This document shows, one piece after another, positions 30,768 through 39,454 of a stretch of DNA of 39,454 nt. A program made the translations under genes and the position numbers. Position 1 is the first letter of the stretch; every line of letters begins with the position of its first letter. A model generated the notes under the pieces. That model was given only the letters and a program-made list of their open reading frames with translations. It ran no database searches and was not told the DNA's origin. Source of the stretch: Thermoguttaceae bacterium (lineage in GTDB: Bacteria; Planctomycetota; Planctomycetia; Pirellulales; Thermoguttaceae); assembly GCA_017937685.1 (NCBI GenBank), contig JAGBDD010000163.1, positions 1-39,454 on the forward strand, written 5' to 3'.

Positions 30768-33653
30768 ATGGATAAAATAATTACTGAGAACGGTTCGCCG
30801 AACAATTCTCCGCAATGGAACGGCGGCGCTTCGGATTCGTCGTCGACGCGCGGCGGCGCGCCGAAGGCGACGAAAAGAACGCGCGGCGAACGCGGCGGCG
30901 GAGCGTGGATGGAGCGCCAACGCGCCGACGTTCCGCGAGGCCCCGCGCCGCAACTCGGCGGAGCCGGAATGGGCGAGCGCGATTTAAATTTCTTCGATAT
31001 TTTAGGGATTGTGCGGCGCCAGTTCTGGATCGTTATTTTGATGACGATCGTCGGCGGCGCGTTGGCGGTTTATAAATACACCGTGACGCCGAAAGAGTAC
31101 GAGTCGAGCGTGGAATTGTATTTCCCGTCGGCGAGCGCGTCGGCGCTTCTGCGTTCTTACGACCAAACGAGCGCCGCGAGCAACCAAACGAAAATCGACA
31201 ACTTGGAAACGCTTTCCACGGTTATCGTCAGCGACGTTATTTTGGAACCGGCGAGCGACGCATTGTTGGGGAAATATAGCGCCGACGCGGCGTATTTCGT
31301 AAGAAGGTTTGATTCGCAAGTCGAGGCGAGCGCGAGACTCGTCGCGGAAACTAAAGGTCTCGCGCCGGAAGCGCAAGAAAACGAAGCGAACGTCGAAAAC
31401 GACGGCGCCGTTGAAACCGAAAACGTCGCCGAAGAAGTCGCGAACGACGCAACGCAAGCCGAAGCGCGCGGTTCCTCCGTCGCCGCGAAAGAAGAGCGAC
31501 GGAAAAAAGCGATCGCCATCGGCATGCTGCGTAAAATGCTTTCCGTCAAAAAAGGCGGTAACGGGCGCGAGTTGAAAGACGCGAACGTTATTACGGTCTC
31601 TTGCGTTACGTTGGACCCGGAAGAAGCGCAGTTGATCGTTCAAGTCGTCGTCGACGAGTTCCAGAAATATTTCCACGCGACGTACAACAACAAAAGCGAG
31701 TTTGTGCGCAAGGAAATCGAAAAGCATCAAGCCGCGTTGCACGTCGAAATCGAAGAGAAAACGCGCGAATTGCTCGACTTGGTGAGCGCCGCTAAAATCA
31801 CTCACTTGGGGAACGAAGAAAACAACCCGCTTTTGGCGCGTTTGGTTAGAATGAGCGAAGACCAAGTCGCTATCGACCTCGAGATTATGAAGTGGCAAAC
31901 GCGTTTGAATAGTCTCGAAGACGCGTTGATGGGGCGCGATATTAAAGACGTCCCGACGCACGAAATTATTTCGATGTTAGGGTCTAGCGACAACGACACG
32001 GTTTTGACGCAAATGTTGAACACTGCGCGCGGTTCGCAAGACACGGAAACGCTTTCCGCCGGTATGATGGCCACTACGGCTCGTCAACGCGCGGAAGAAG
32101 AAGTGGCCAAGGTGAAAGCCGAATTGTCGGCCGAAGGGCTCAAGTACGCGGATTCGCACCCGAAGATTATTGAACTTGAAAAAAGGTTGGCCCTGAGCGA
32201 AGAACACTTGGCGACGACGATGGAGAACATCAGCGACGTCGGCTCGATCGGCACGATTAATTATCCCGAGTTCTTCCAAGGCTACGTCAACGCCGTGCGC
32301 CAAAAAATCGCCGAGCTGAGCGAAATTCAAATGAAGACGGAAGAGTATATGCACTCTTACGACCCGGAAGTCCGTCAAATGAACGAATATCGCGAAGAGT
32401 TGGCGGCGAAACGGGTCGCGCTCGAATCGCTTAAAACGATGCACCAAAACTTTGTGCAAAGTTTGGAAAGCCTCGCGCTCGTCAGCAACGTCGACGAACA
32501 CGAGTTGCGCGTCGCGGAACCGAGCTTGAATTACGTCGCGGTTTACCCGAGTTTGATTAAATTCGCGTTCGTCGGGTTCGCGCTTGGTTTCGTCGTCGGG
32601 TTCGGGTTGGCGTACTTGGTCGACGTGTGCGACGCGACGTTCCGCTCGCCGAGCGAAATCGCCCGAACGCTTCGCGTTCCGATTTTGACGCAACTGCCGT
32701 CCTTCAAGAACGTTTTGAAAGACGCGACGCCGAAAAAGAAGAAGGAAGCGCGGGAAGCTCGCAAACCCGACCCGGAATTGCTCGCTTACTATACCCCGAA
32801 CGCCCCGGCGTGCGAAGTGTTCCGTCAAATCCGAACGCGACTCTTCAACCAACCGTCGAACGGTCGCGGTCGCGTCGTGTTGAACACGAGTCCGCACCCG
32901 AGCGACGGGAAGACGATGTTCTTCTCGAACCTCGCCGTAAAGATTGCCGAAACGGGCAAGCGCGTTGTTTTGCTCGACTGCGACTTGCGCAAGCCGGACG
33001 TTCACAAGTGGTTCGGGTTGGATAACAAAGAGGGCGTTTCGAACGTGTTGAACGGCGACGCGACGCTCGAATCCGCGTTGCGAACGACGCCGGTTAAGAA
33101 TCTGACCGTCGTTACCGCCGGGACGCGGCGCAAAAACCCGGCCGAGTTGATCGCGGGCGCCGAGTTCGACGCGTTGCTTGAAGAGTTGCGCGCCAACTTT
33201 GACGTCGTCTTGATCGACTCCCCGCCGACCTTGTACGTTTCCGACGCCGCGTCGATGGCGACTCGCGTCGACGGCGTTACCTACGTCTTCCGGGTTCGCC
33301 GTCGCGGGCGTCCGGACGTCGTCGCCGGGATCAAATCCTTGGCGGAAGTCGGCGCGAACATTATCGGCTGCGTCGTCAACTGCCACGCTAAACACCGATT
33401 CTACAACGAATTTGCCGAAGAAAGCCAAAGCGGCGACTACGGCTACGGTTACGGTTACGGCGGCGGTTACGGGGCCGGTTACGGTTACGGCGGCGGCTAC
33501 GGCTACGGTTCGGGCTACGGGGCCGGTTACGGTTACGGCGCGGGTTACGGGGCCGGTTACGGTTACGGCGCGGGCTACGGGGCCGGTTACGGTTACGGGG
33601 CCGGCTACGAAGACGACGAACCGAGCGATTCGAAGGATTCCGCCGCCGGTTGA
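30768..33653 (+). CDS. Polysaccharide co-polymerase fused to BY-type tyrosine kinase (Wzc-like)
   Basis: The product controls chain length and export of surface polysaccharide. The 961 residues start with a polar tail of about 70, then a membrane segment at about 86-105 (FWIVILMTIVGGALAVYKYT). The large periplasmic Wzz domain with coiled coils ends at the second membrane segment, FAFVGFALGFVVGFGLAYLV. The cytoplasmic kinase follows, with Walker A SPHPSDGKTMFF (GxxxGKT variant), Walker A' VVLLDCDLRKPDVH and Walker B VVLIDSPP. The C-terminus carries a Gly/Tyr tail (see the repeat). SD GAGGAA. No glycosyltransferase or export channel gene is next to it; frr follows. Confidence 0.95.
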   Translation: MDKIITENGSPNNSPQWNGGASDSSSTRGGAPKATKRTRGERGGGAWMERQRADVPRGPAPQLGGAGMGERDLNFFDILGIVRRQFWIVILMTIVGGALAVYKYTVTPKEYESSVELYFPSASASALLRSYDQTSAASNQTKIDNLETLSTVIVSDVILEPASDALLGKYSADAAYFVRRFDSQVEASARLVAETKGLAPEAQENEANVENDGAVETENVAEEVANDATQAEARGSSVAAKEERRKKAIAIGMLRKMLSVKKGGNGRELKDANVITVSCVTLDPEEAQLIVQVVVDEFQKYFHATYNNKSEFVRKEIEKHQAALHVEIEEKTRELLDLVSAAKITHLGNEENNPLLARLVRMSEDQVAIDLEIMKWQTRLNSLEDALMGRDIKDVPTHEIISMLGSSDNDTVLTQMLNTARGSQDTETLSAGMMATTARQRAEEEVAKVKAELSAEGLKYADSHPKIIELEKRLALSEEHLATTMENISDVGSIGTINYPEFFQGYVNAVRQKIAELSEIQMKTEEYMHSYDPEVRQMNEYREELAAKRVALESLKTMHQNFVQSLESLALVSNVDEHELRVAEPSLNYVAVYPSLIKFAFVGFALGFVVGFGLAYLVDVCDATFRSPSEIARTLRVPILTQLPSFKNVLKDATPKKKKEAREARKPDPELLAYYTPNAPACEVFRQIRTRLFNQPSNGRGRVVLNTSPHPSDGKTMFFSNLAVKIAETGKRVVLLDCDLRKPDVHKWFGLDNKEGVSNVLNGDATLESALRTTPVKNLTVVTAGTRRKNPAELIAGAEFDALLEELRANFDVVLIDSPPTLYVSDAASMATRVDGVTYVFRVRRRGRPDVVAGIKSLAEVGANIIGCVVNCHAKHRFYNEFAEESQSGDYGYGYGYGGGYGAGYGYGGGYGYGSGYGAGYGYGAGYGAGYGYGAGYGAGYGYGAGYEDDEPSDSKDSAAG
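33438..33608 (+). repeat. Gly-Tyr repeat tail of the BY-kinase
   Basis: The 57 codons are 19 Tyr (all TAC) with Gly and a few Ala, in units such as GYGAGYGYG. The DNA repeats blocks like ggttacggttacggcg and ggggccggttacgg with little variation, so it is a minisatellite within the gene. BY-kinases normally end in a short Tyr cluster that is autophosphorylated; this one is unusually long and regular. Confidence 0.9.
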
Positions 33654-33916
33654 CGCGTTGCGAACGGCGCAAACGGAGCGGGAAGCGAGGTTTCCTAAGG
33701 AATTTTTGGGAAAATATCGCGTCCGCTCCTTGCGTCGACGGCTAATTCGCTTTATATTGATAGCGTAAGGCGCCGACGTTGCGTTTTGGCGCCGGATAAC
33801 GGAAGACGTTCGAGGGCGGTCGCTTTGGGGCGAACGTTGCGAGCGTCTTTTGCGCCGCTTTCCGCGCGTCGGTCGGCGGGCCTTGTTTCACCGATTACCA
33901 AACGAAAGTATCGATT
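33654..33916. other. 263-bp gap before frr
   Basis: No gene is seen. A TATATT at about 33751 in ctttatattgatag could be a -10 box. No terminator hairpin was found after the BY-kinase stop codon. Confidence 0.3.
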
Positions 33917-34477
33917 ATGTCGACGGAAGAAATTTTATTCGACGTCGAGGACCGAATGGACAAAGCGGTCGCTCGACTTCGCAAAGGGTTGACCGGCGTC
34001 CGCACCGGGCGCGCGAACCCCGGGTTGGTCGAAGGCGTTAAAGTCGTCGCTTACGGTTCGGAAATGCCGCTCAAGCAGATCGCGACGATCGCTTGCCCGG
34101 AACCGCAACAAATCTTGATTCGTCCGTTCGACGTCGGAACGTTGAAGGACATTGAGAAGGGGATTATCAACTCCGAACTCGGGTACGCGCCGAACAGCGA
34201 CGGCAAAGTCATCCGCTTGAACATTCCGCCGCTCTCGACCGACGTGCGTCGCAAAATGGCGAAAATGATCAGCGAACTCTGCGAAGAGTGCAAAATCGCC
34301 ATCCGCAACGTCCGTCGCGACGGCAACAAACAAGTCGACGCCGAGGAAAAAGCGAAGGCGATTTCCGAAGACGAACGCGACGACGCGAAGGAATCGATTC
34401 AAGAGTTGACGAAAAAGTACGAAGAAATGGCGACCGAGTTGGCCAAAAATCGCGAAAAAGACGTGATGGAAGACTAA
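33917..34477 (+). CDS. frr: Ribosome recycling factor
   Basis: The product releases ribosomes from mRNA after termination, with EF-G. The 186-residue length is exact for the family. Landmarks are EDRMDKAVARLRKGLTGVRTGRANPGL, then VPL-like MPLKQIATIACPEPQQILIRPFD, LNIPPLSTDVRRKMAK and AIRNVRRDGNKQVD. The start MSTEEILFDV is right for the family, though no strong SD is seen. It is followed by a strong terminator. pyrH and tsf, usual neighbours, are absent. Confidence 0.97.
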   Translation: MSTEEILFDVEDRMDKAVARLRKGLTGVRTGRANPGLVEGVKVVAYGSEMPLKQIATIACPEPQQILIRPFDVGTLKDIEKGIINSELGYAPNSDGKVIRLNIPPLSTDVRRKMAKMISELCEECKIAIRNVRRDGNKQVDAEEKAKAISEDERDDAKESIQELTKKYEEMATELAKNREKDVMED

Positions 34478-34511
34478 CGTCGGCGCGTCGAATCTTCGAC
34501 GGCGGCTCGAA

Positions 34512-34556
34512 ACGTCGCGACAAACCGCGCGGAGCGGAGCGTCGCGACGTTTTTTT
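34512..34556 (+). terminator. Intrinsic terminator of frr
   Basis: ACGTCGCGAC (34512-34521) pairs with GTCGCGACGT (34541-34550), followed by a T-run to 34556. The loop holds a shorter GC-rich hairpin (ccgcgcgg). Confidence 0.85.
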
Positions 34557-34588
34557 CTTGAAACGACCGAAAATTTCCGATTTTTCGA

Positions 34589-34617
34589 TTGTCAACGCCG
34601 GGAATCTTTGCTAAAAT
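34589..34617 (+). promoter_or_regulatory. Promoter of rny
   Basis: TTGTCA (34589-34594), a 17-base spacer and TAAAAT (34612-34617). A leader of about 310 bases precedes the preferred start at 34934. Confidence 0.65.
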
Positions 34618-34933
34618 AGCGAAAGGGTCGTTTTCGCGCCGGAATCGCGGGGCGAGCGACTCGTCGATAATTGTTCGGCGCTCGTCGGCGTCGAAACTTT
34701 AAAAAGAACGTAACGTCGAGCGCAGCGCCGGCGGTTCGCGTTTTTTAAGGGGATTGTCGGACGCGCTTTTCTTGAATCGCGATTTTATGGGCCGTTTGGG
34801 GCCGAATAATATCCTTTTCTCGTCGCGTTGGGCGTCGGCGTTTGAGTCGGCGTTCGCGGGCGACGTTTGGTTGGCGTTCGACGTTCTCCGGGGAACGCTC
34901 CGCGGCGTCGCGCAAACGCGCGAGGATATTCGG

Positions 34934-36496
34934 GTGAATTCTATTGTAACGGCAATTTCGACCTTGGGCGCGGCGCTCCTGTCGGGCGGCGGCGTCTTTT
35001 TCGGTCTGCAATATATGAACAAGCTCCGCCAACGAGAAGCGGAGGACGAAGCGAACGACGTCGTGCGCCGCGCTAAGCTCGACGCCGAGAATTTCCGTCG
35101 CGAAGCGGAAATCGAACTTAAAGAAAAGGGAATGCGCCAAAAGGAGGAGTTGGAAAACGAAAAACGAGCGGCGCGAGCGGAGCAAAACGAAAAGGAACGG
35201 CTGCTCGACAAGCGTCAAGACGTTCTCGACCAACAGGCGGACGAGTTGCGCAAACAGGAAAAAAAGGTCGAGGCGACGCGGCGCGAGTTGACCGAGAAAA
35301 TTGCGCGTCAAGCGGAGTTGAACGCCGAGCTGGAACAAAAAATCGCCGCGCAAGAACAGGTCTTATACGACCTTGCTAATCTTTCGAAAGAAGAGGCGAA
35401 AGATATTATCCTGAAAAAACTCGACCAAGAATTGATCGAGGAACAGGGCGCGCTGATTTTGAAACACGAAAAACAAACGGCGGAGCGTTGCGAAGAACAG
35501 GCGCGAGAAACGCTTCTGCTGGCGTTGCAACGATACGCCGCGGCGCACACCGCCGAATCGACGACCAGCACGGTCGACATTCCGAACGACGATATGAAGG
35601 GGCGCGTGATCGGTCGCGAAGGGCGCAATATCCGCGCGTTTGAAAAGGCGACCGGCGTCGACGTGATTATCGACGACACGCCCGGCGTCGTGATCGTGAG
35701 CGCTTTCGACGCGATTCGTCGCGAGGCGGCGCGCTTGACGTTGACGCGGTTGATTGCGGACGGTCGGATTCACCCGTCGCGCATCGAGGAAGTGTACGAG
35801 CAAACGCACCGCGAAATTCAGGCGTTTATTCAGCGGGCCGGCGTCGAGGCGTGCCAAGAGGCGGACGTTCACGGCTTGAACGACCGCGTGGTGAACCTGC
35901 TCGGGCGCTTGTATTTTCGCACGAGTTACAGTCAGAACGTGTTGCGGCACTCGATCGAAGTCGCGTTTTTGGCCGGAATGATGGCGGTCGAAATGGGCTT
36001 GGACGAGAAGTTGGCGCGACGTTGCGGGCTCCTGCACGATCTCGGAAAGGCCGCCGACCACGAATTGGAAGGCGGACACCCGAAAATCGGCGCGAATATT
36101 TTAAAACGTTACGGCGAACCTGCGGAGGTCGTGCAGGCGGCCCTGAACCACCACGACGATCCGCGAATCGCCGACCCTTACACGACGATCGTCGCGGCGG
36201 CGGACGCGTGCAGCGCGGCGCGACCGGGCGCCCGTCGCGAGACGTTGGAACATTACGTCAAGCGAATGGAGGAGCTGGAAAAGATTGCGATGGAATTCCC
36301 GTTTGTGGAGCAGGCTTACGCCGTGCAGGCGGGCCGCGAAATGCGCGTTCTGGTGAATCCGCTCTTGACGACGGACGAAGTCGCCGCGAAGACGTGCCGC
36401 GACGTCGTGCAAGCGTTGACGGAGCGTCTGCAGTTCCCCGGCGAAATTAAGGTAACCGTTATCCGCGAAACCCGAACGACCGAAATCGCGAAGTAA
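34934..36496 (+). CDS. rny: Ribonuclease Y
   Basis: The product is a membrane-anchored endoribonuclease that starts mRNA decay. A GTG start at 34934, with GAGGA about 7 bases upstream, gives [19 protein letters not shown] at the extreme N-terminus (membrane anchor) and a 520-residue protein, the usual size. In-frame starts further upstream (TTG 34754, ATG 34787) would add up to 60 residues before the anchor. Then come the charged coiled coil (to about 190), the KH domain [20 protein letters not shown] and the HD domain ([23 protein letters not shown]). The C-terminal part [20 protein letters not shown] completes the active site. Confidence 0.95.
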   Translation: MNSIVTAISTLGAALLSGGGVFFGLQYMNKLRQREAEDEANDVVRRAKLDAENFRREAEIELKEKGMRQKEELENEKRAARAEQNEKERLLDKRQDVLDQQADELRKQEKKVEATRRELTEKIARQAELNAELEQKIAAQEQVLYDLANLSKEEAKDIILKKLDQELIEEQGALILKHEKQTAERCEEQARETLLLALQRYAAAHTAESTTSTVDIPNDDMKGRVIGREGRNIRAFEKATGVDVIIDDTPGVVIVSAFDAIRREAARLTLTRLIADGRIHPSRIEEVYEQTHREIQAFIQRAGVEACQEADVHGLNDRVVNLLGRLYFRTSYSQNVLRHSIEVAFLAGMMAVEMGLDEKLARRCGLLHDLGKAADHELEGGHPKIGANILKRYGEPAEVVQAALNHHDDPRIADPYTTIVAAADACSAARPGARRETLEHYVKRMEELEKIAMEFPFVEQAYAVQAGREMRVLVNPLLTTDEVAAKTCRDVVQALTERLQFPGEIKVTVIRETRTTEIAK

Positions 36497-36524
36497 GCGG
36501 CGGTTAGCGTTGGGACGATAAAAT

Positions 36525-36567
36525 AAAACCCCGCCCGCGTTCTTGGGGAGCGCGGGCGGGGTTTTTT
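36525..36567. terminator. Bidirectional terminator between rny and ribBA
   Basis: AAAACCCCGCCCGCG (36525-36539) pairs with CGCGGGCGGGGTTTT (36551-36565) around an 11-base loop; a T-run follows on both strands. The two genes converge here. Confidence 0.92.
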
Positions 36568-36589
36568 ATTGGAAATTAGCGGCGTTAAA

Positions 36590-37804
36590 TCACATTTCTT
36601 CGAGCGCGTGATCCATTTTGTCGCGTTTCGTCTCCATATAGAAACGGTTGTGTTTGTTGCACGGCGCGACGAGCGGAACTTGCTCCACGACGCTCAAATC
36701 GAAACCGTCGTAAACGAACGCTTCGACCTTTTTCGGGTTGTTCGTCATCAGGCGAACTTTATGCAAGCCCAAGTCTTTCAAAATTTGGATGCCGACGCCG
36801 TAGTCGCGTAGGTCGACGCCGTGCCCGAGCGCGAGGTTCGCTTCGCACGTGTCCATTCCGCCGTCTTGCAATTTGTACGCCTTAATCTTTTCCGTTAAAC
36901 CGATGCCGCGCCCCTCTTGCGGGAGGTAAACCAACACGCCGACGCCGCCTTCGTCTTGAATCTTTTTCAGCGCCAAGTGGAGCTGGTCGCCGCAGTCGCA
37001 ACGCAACGACGCGACCAAGTCGCCGGTGAAGCACGACGAGTGCAAACGAACGAGCGGCGCTTCTTGCGAAGAAAGGTCGCCGTAAACGATCGCGATCGGC
37101 TCGCCGTCTTCGTATTTGATTTTATAAGCGAGAATCTTACCGTCGCCGTATTTCGTCGGCAGGTTCGCCTCCGCGACGCGCTCGACGATCTTTTCGCGTT
37201 GACGGCGGTACTTGATCAGTTCGGCGACCGAAATAATTTTCAAGCCGAATTTCTCCGCCATTTCGAAAAGCTCTTCCGTCGTCGCGCGGTCGCCGGTTTC
37301 GTCGAGAATTTCCGTCAACAGACCCGCCGGGAAAAGACCGGCTAAGCGCGCCAAGTCGACCGCCGTTTCGGTGTGCCCGGCGCGACGCAAAACGCCGCCT
37401 TCCTTCGCTTCCAACGGGAACAAGTGCCCCGGGCGCACGAAGTCGGAAATTTGCGAGTTCGGGTCGGCCAGCGCGCGAACCGCCGTCGCTTTTTCTTGCG
37501 CGGTGATCCCGGTGCGGGCGGTTTTATGGTCGACCGGAACGGTGAACGCCGTTTGAAGCGGCGCGGTGTTGTCCTTCACCATTTGCGTTAAGTTGAGGCG
37601 GCGGCAAGTATCCGGCAGGAGCGGAACGCACGTTTGCCCGCGCCCGTGTTTCAGCATAAAGTTGACGTGTTCCGGCGTCGTTTTTTCGGCGGCGCAGATG
37701 AAATCGCCTTCGTTTTCGCGGTCTTCGTCGTCCATAACGATAACGATTTCGCCATTTTTGAACGCTTCGATCGCTTCTTCGATCGTGTTGAGTCGACTGG
37801 TCAT
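36590..37804 (-). CDS. ribBA: Bifunctional DHBP synthase / GTP cyclohydrolase II (riboflavin synthesis)
   Basis: The product catalyses the first steps of both branches of riboflavin synthesis. The N-terminal RibB half (about 1-205) shows IVIVMDDEDRENEGDFICAAE, FMLKHGRGQTCVPL and SDFVRPGHLFPLEAK. The C-terminal RibA half has zinc Cys in LHSSCFTGDLVASLRCDCGDQ, VYLPQEGRGIGLTEKIKAY and LTNNP-like LMTNNPKKVEAF. From ATG 37804, chosen because AAGGA lies seven bases upstream, it is 404 residues; an in-frame ATG five codons earlier has a weaker site. No FMN riboswitch was recognised in the leader. Confidence 0.96.
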   Translation of the reverse strand: MTSRLNTIEEAIEAFKNGEIVIVMDDEDRENEGDFICAAEKTTPEHVNFMLKHGRGQTCVPLLPDTCRRLNLTQMVKDNTAPLQTAFTVPVDHKTARTGITAQEKATAVRALADPNSQISDFVRPGHLFPLEAKEGGVLRRAGHTETAVDLARLAGLFPAGLLTEILDETGDRATTEELFEMAEKFGLKIISVAELIKYRRQREKIVERVAEANLPTKYGDGKILAYKIKYEDGEPIAIVYGDLSSQEAPLVRLHSSCFTGDLVASLRCDCGDQLHLALKKIQDEGGVGVLVYLPQEGRGIGLTEKIKAYKLQDGGMDTCEANLALGHGVDLRDYGVGIQILKDLGLHKVRLMTNNPKKVEAFVYDGFDLSVVEQVPLVAPCNKHNRFYMETKRDKMDHALEEM

Positions 37805-37898
37805 AACGCTTCCTTCCAAACGAGAGGGCCCGACGGGAACGGCTCGGTCGCGCTTCGTTTTGAAAAACGGCGAGCGAGCGAAAATTTTTATCCTTATT

Positions 37899-37926
37899 AT
37901 TATAGCGCCTAGCGGAGTTTTGTTAA
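37899..37926 (-). promoter_or_regulatory. Promoter of ribBA
   Basis: On the minus strand: TTAACA (37926-37921), a 16-base spacer and TATAAT (37904-37899). It lies about 95 bases before ATG 37804. Confidence 0.65.
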
Positions 37927-38054
37927 GGGGAAGCGAAGCGATTAACGGCGAAGTAAGGCGGAGATAACTCGAATGGGCGATAAAAGAAAAAGGTTGGGGT
38001 AAATGGGTAAAATGAAAAGGTTGGCGCGTCGTCTTTTTTTAGATTTTTCTAAAA

Positions 38055-38075
38055 AACGCCGGTTTTTTCGGCGTT
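38055..38075 (-). terminator. Possible hairpin terminator (minus strand)
   Basis: AACGCCG (38055-38061) pairs with CGGCGTT (38069-38075); on the minus strand a short T-run follows. It would stop transcripts coming from the right. The stem is only 7 bp. The remaining 38100-38233 DNA contains TATAAT (38105-38110), a possible -10 box for the phosphatase gene. Confidence 0.4.
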
Positions 38076-38233
38076 CGGGGGGGTGAAATTTCCGTTCCGA
38101 CGATGTATAATAAGTTTTTCTCTCCGTCGCGGCTCGACCGAAATTTTTGGCGCCGACCGCGTCGCCTTCGTCGGCATTTTTCTCGTTTCTTGTCGGAAGC
38201 GGCGAGAGCGAGTTTTTTTGAAAGGAGCTACCC

Positions 38234-39109
38234 GTGCTCGACGCGAAAAACGATCATTATCCGGTTCACTATATCAACCCGACCGTCGATTTGACGAAAA
38301 TTAAGCACGTCGCCTTCGATATGGACGGCACGATTTACAAGGGCGGCACGCTCTTCGAATTCACGCCCGGCGTCTTCGAAACGCTCGAAAAGCTCGGGAT
38401 CGGGTACACCTACCTGACGAACAACTCGTCGAAAAGCGCGAAGGATTACCTCAAAAAGATTTTGAGCTTGAATCTCAAAGCGACGCCGGACAACGTCTCG
38501 ACTTCCGCGACGGCGACGTATTTCTTCCTCCGCAAAAATTACCCGAACGTCAAGAAAGTTTACGTCCTCGGGACGGCGTCGCTCCGCGAAGAGTTCGCCG
38601 AACAAGGGTATACGCTGATCGACGAATACAACGAAAAAGACGAGCCGGATTTGGTCGTCGTCGCGTTCGACACGACGCTCACCTACGACCGCCTCTGCAA
38701 AGCGACGTACTGGATCGGCAAGGGCAAACCGTATGTCGCGACGCACCCGGACACCGTCTGCCCGACCGACCAAGAAACGATTCTCGTCGACTGCGGCGCC
38801 GTTCAAGCGTTGATTGAAAACGTTACCGGTCGCAAACCGGAAGCGGTTCCGGGCAAACCCGACCCGGCGACCATCGGCGGCGTGATGGATAAATACGGCC
38901 TCGAACGCGACGAAATTATGATGGTCGGCGACCGTATTTACACCGACCTCGAAATGGCCCGTCGCGCCAAGATTCCGGGCGTCCTCGTTCTCACCGGCGA
39001 AGCGACGCTCGAAACGCTCAAAGAAGCCGGGTGGACGCCGGAACTCGTCCTCGACGATATTTCCGTCCTCGCCGACTTGCTCGTCGAAGCAAAAACGAAG
39101 AAAAAGTAA
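38234..39109 (+). CDS. HAD-IIA family phosphatase (NagD/phosphoglycolate phosphatase-like)
   Basis: The 291-residue product has all HAD motifs: motif I AFDMDGTIYKGG (Asp29 nucleophile, Asp31), motif II YLTNNSSKSAKDY, motif III Lys in the GKPDPATIGGV segment, and motif IV MMVGDRIYTDLEMA. The large cap between motifs II and III is of the C2a type. It dephosphorylates small phosphate esters such as glycerol phosphates, sugar phosphates or phosphoglycolate; the substrate is unknown. It starts with GTG at 38234 with AAGGAG six bases upstream. The gene for an organophosphate:phosphate antiporter follows 142 bp later, which suggests a shared phosphate-ester pathway. Confidence 0.92.
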   Translation: MLDAKNDHYPVHYINPTVDLTKIKHVAFDMDGTIYKGGTLFEFTPGVFETLEKLGIGYTYLTNNSSKSAKDYLKKILSLNLKATPDNVSTSATATYFFLRKNYPNVKKVYVLGTASLREEFAEQGYTLIDEYNEKDEPDLVVVAFDTTLTYDRLCKATYWIGKGKPYVATHPDTVCPTDQETILVDCGAVQALIENVTGRKPEAVPGKPDPATIGGVMDKYGLERDEIMMVGDRIYTDLEMARRAKIPGVLVLTGEATLETLKEAGWTPELVLDDISVLADLLVEAKTKKK

Positions 39110-39251
39110 AAATACGCGGTTTGCGTAAAACGGCGAAACGCGACGCTCTCTCTCGACGGCGAAAAATCGAGCGGGCGGGGGCGCCGGAGGCGTTTTGTTC
39201 CGTTTTTTAGAAAATTTTCGTCGCAATTTTAAAATAAGGAAAGAGAATTTA

Positions 39252-39454
39252 TGTCTTCTCCGCAACTCGCAAACTCCGCGACCCCGCAACCGGCGCGCCC
39301 CGACTCGCAATATGAATATTGGCGTTGGCGCATCCTGTTCGGGACGATGATCGGGTACATTTTCTTCTACTTCGTTCGCAAATCGATCACGATGGCGATG
39401 CCGGGCCTCGAAGAGGTCGGCGTTACGAAGACGACGCTCGGTCTTTTCTTGACG
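39252..39454 (+). CDS. Organophosphate:phosphate antiporter, MFS family (5' part only)
   Basis: The open frame starts at ATG 39252 (SD AAGGA) and runs off the right edge after 67 codons. YWRWRILFGTMIGYIFFYFV, then RKSITMAMPGLEEVGVTKTT and LGLF, matches the N-terminus of the GlpT/UhpC/UhpT group of major facilitator transporters (the first membrane segment with the conserved FY..RK). The likely substrates are glycerol-3-phosphate or hexose-phosphates. Most of the protein is missing, so GlpT versus UhpC type is not settled. Confidence 0.82.

Noticed and set aside
33438..33608. CRISPR or regulatory repeat
   Set aside because: The repeat is in frame and encodes a Gly/Tyr tail of the kinase.
37805..37930. 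FMN riboswitch upstream of ribBA
   Set aside because: The leader is only about 90 bases long and shows none of the conserved RFN-element stems.
1..39454. tRNA, rRNA, tmRNA or insertion sequence
   Set aside because: No cloverleaf with a T-loop motif, no conserved rRNA segment and no transposase-like product was recognised on either strand.

Overview
The window looks like chromosomal DNA of a GC-rich Planctomycetota bacterium, or a close PVC relative. The main reason is a PVM-type bacterial microcompartment (BMC) locus at about 8.7-17.6 kb. It encodes two BMC-H and three BMC-P shell proteins, a class II aldolase, a CoA-acylating aldehyde dehydrogenase, PduL and acetate kinase, the set known from planctomycetes that degrade fucose and rhamnose. 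A DUF1844 protein, many Cys-tailed secreted proteins and a Wzz/BY-kinase fusion fit the same group. No sequence search was possible, so genus and species are open.

Layout. 1-6.2 kb: the 3' part of a membrane-anchored acidic repeat protein, a small Cys-rich lipoprotein, a probable pseudokinase, a Cys-rich DUF1844 protein, a near-perfect parS site, 5-formyl-THF cyclo-ligase and an exported helical-repeat protein. 6.3-8.5 kb (minus): csrA, a small unknown gene and an M24 aminopeptidase. 8.7-17.6 kb (minus): the BMC operon, which also carries an RpiB-like protein without its catalytic Cys, a membrane protein with an Arg/Ser-rich tail, a YbjQ-family protein and a decayed copy of the 3' end of pduL. 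18-19.7 kb (plus): a YbhN-type membrane protein and a secreted unknown. 19.8-20.35 kb: an AT-rich gene-free stretch, a candidate replication origin. 20.4-30.2 kb (plus): dnaN, apbE, a MazG-like gene, a large membrane protein, an ABC ATPase, an exported Pcm, a SpoT-type HD hydrolase and a small secreted protein. 30.8-39.5 kb: Wzz/BY-kinase, frr, rny, ribBA (minus), a HAD-IIA phosphatase and the start of an organophosphate antiporter.

How it fits together. Around 20 kb the dominant coding strand changes from minus to plus, and the plus strand changes from C>G to G>C even within plus-strand genes. With dnaN beside it and parS about 17 kb away, this points to an origin at about 20 kb with the BMC locus on one arm next to it. 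The inferred BMC pathway is: aldolase makes lactaldehyde from a deoxy-sugar phosphate, the dehydrogenase makes lactyl-CoA, PduL makes lactyl-phosphate, and AckA makes lactate and ATP. No lactate or alcohol dehydrogenase, sugar isomerase or sugar kinase lies in the window.

No tRNA, rRNA, CRISPR array, insertion sequence or prophage was recognised.
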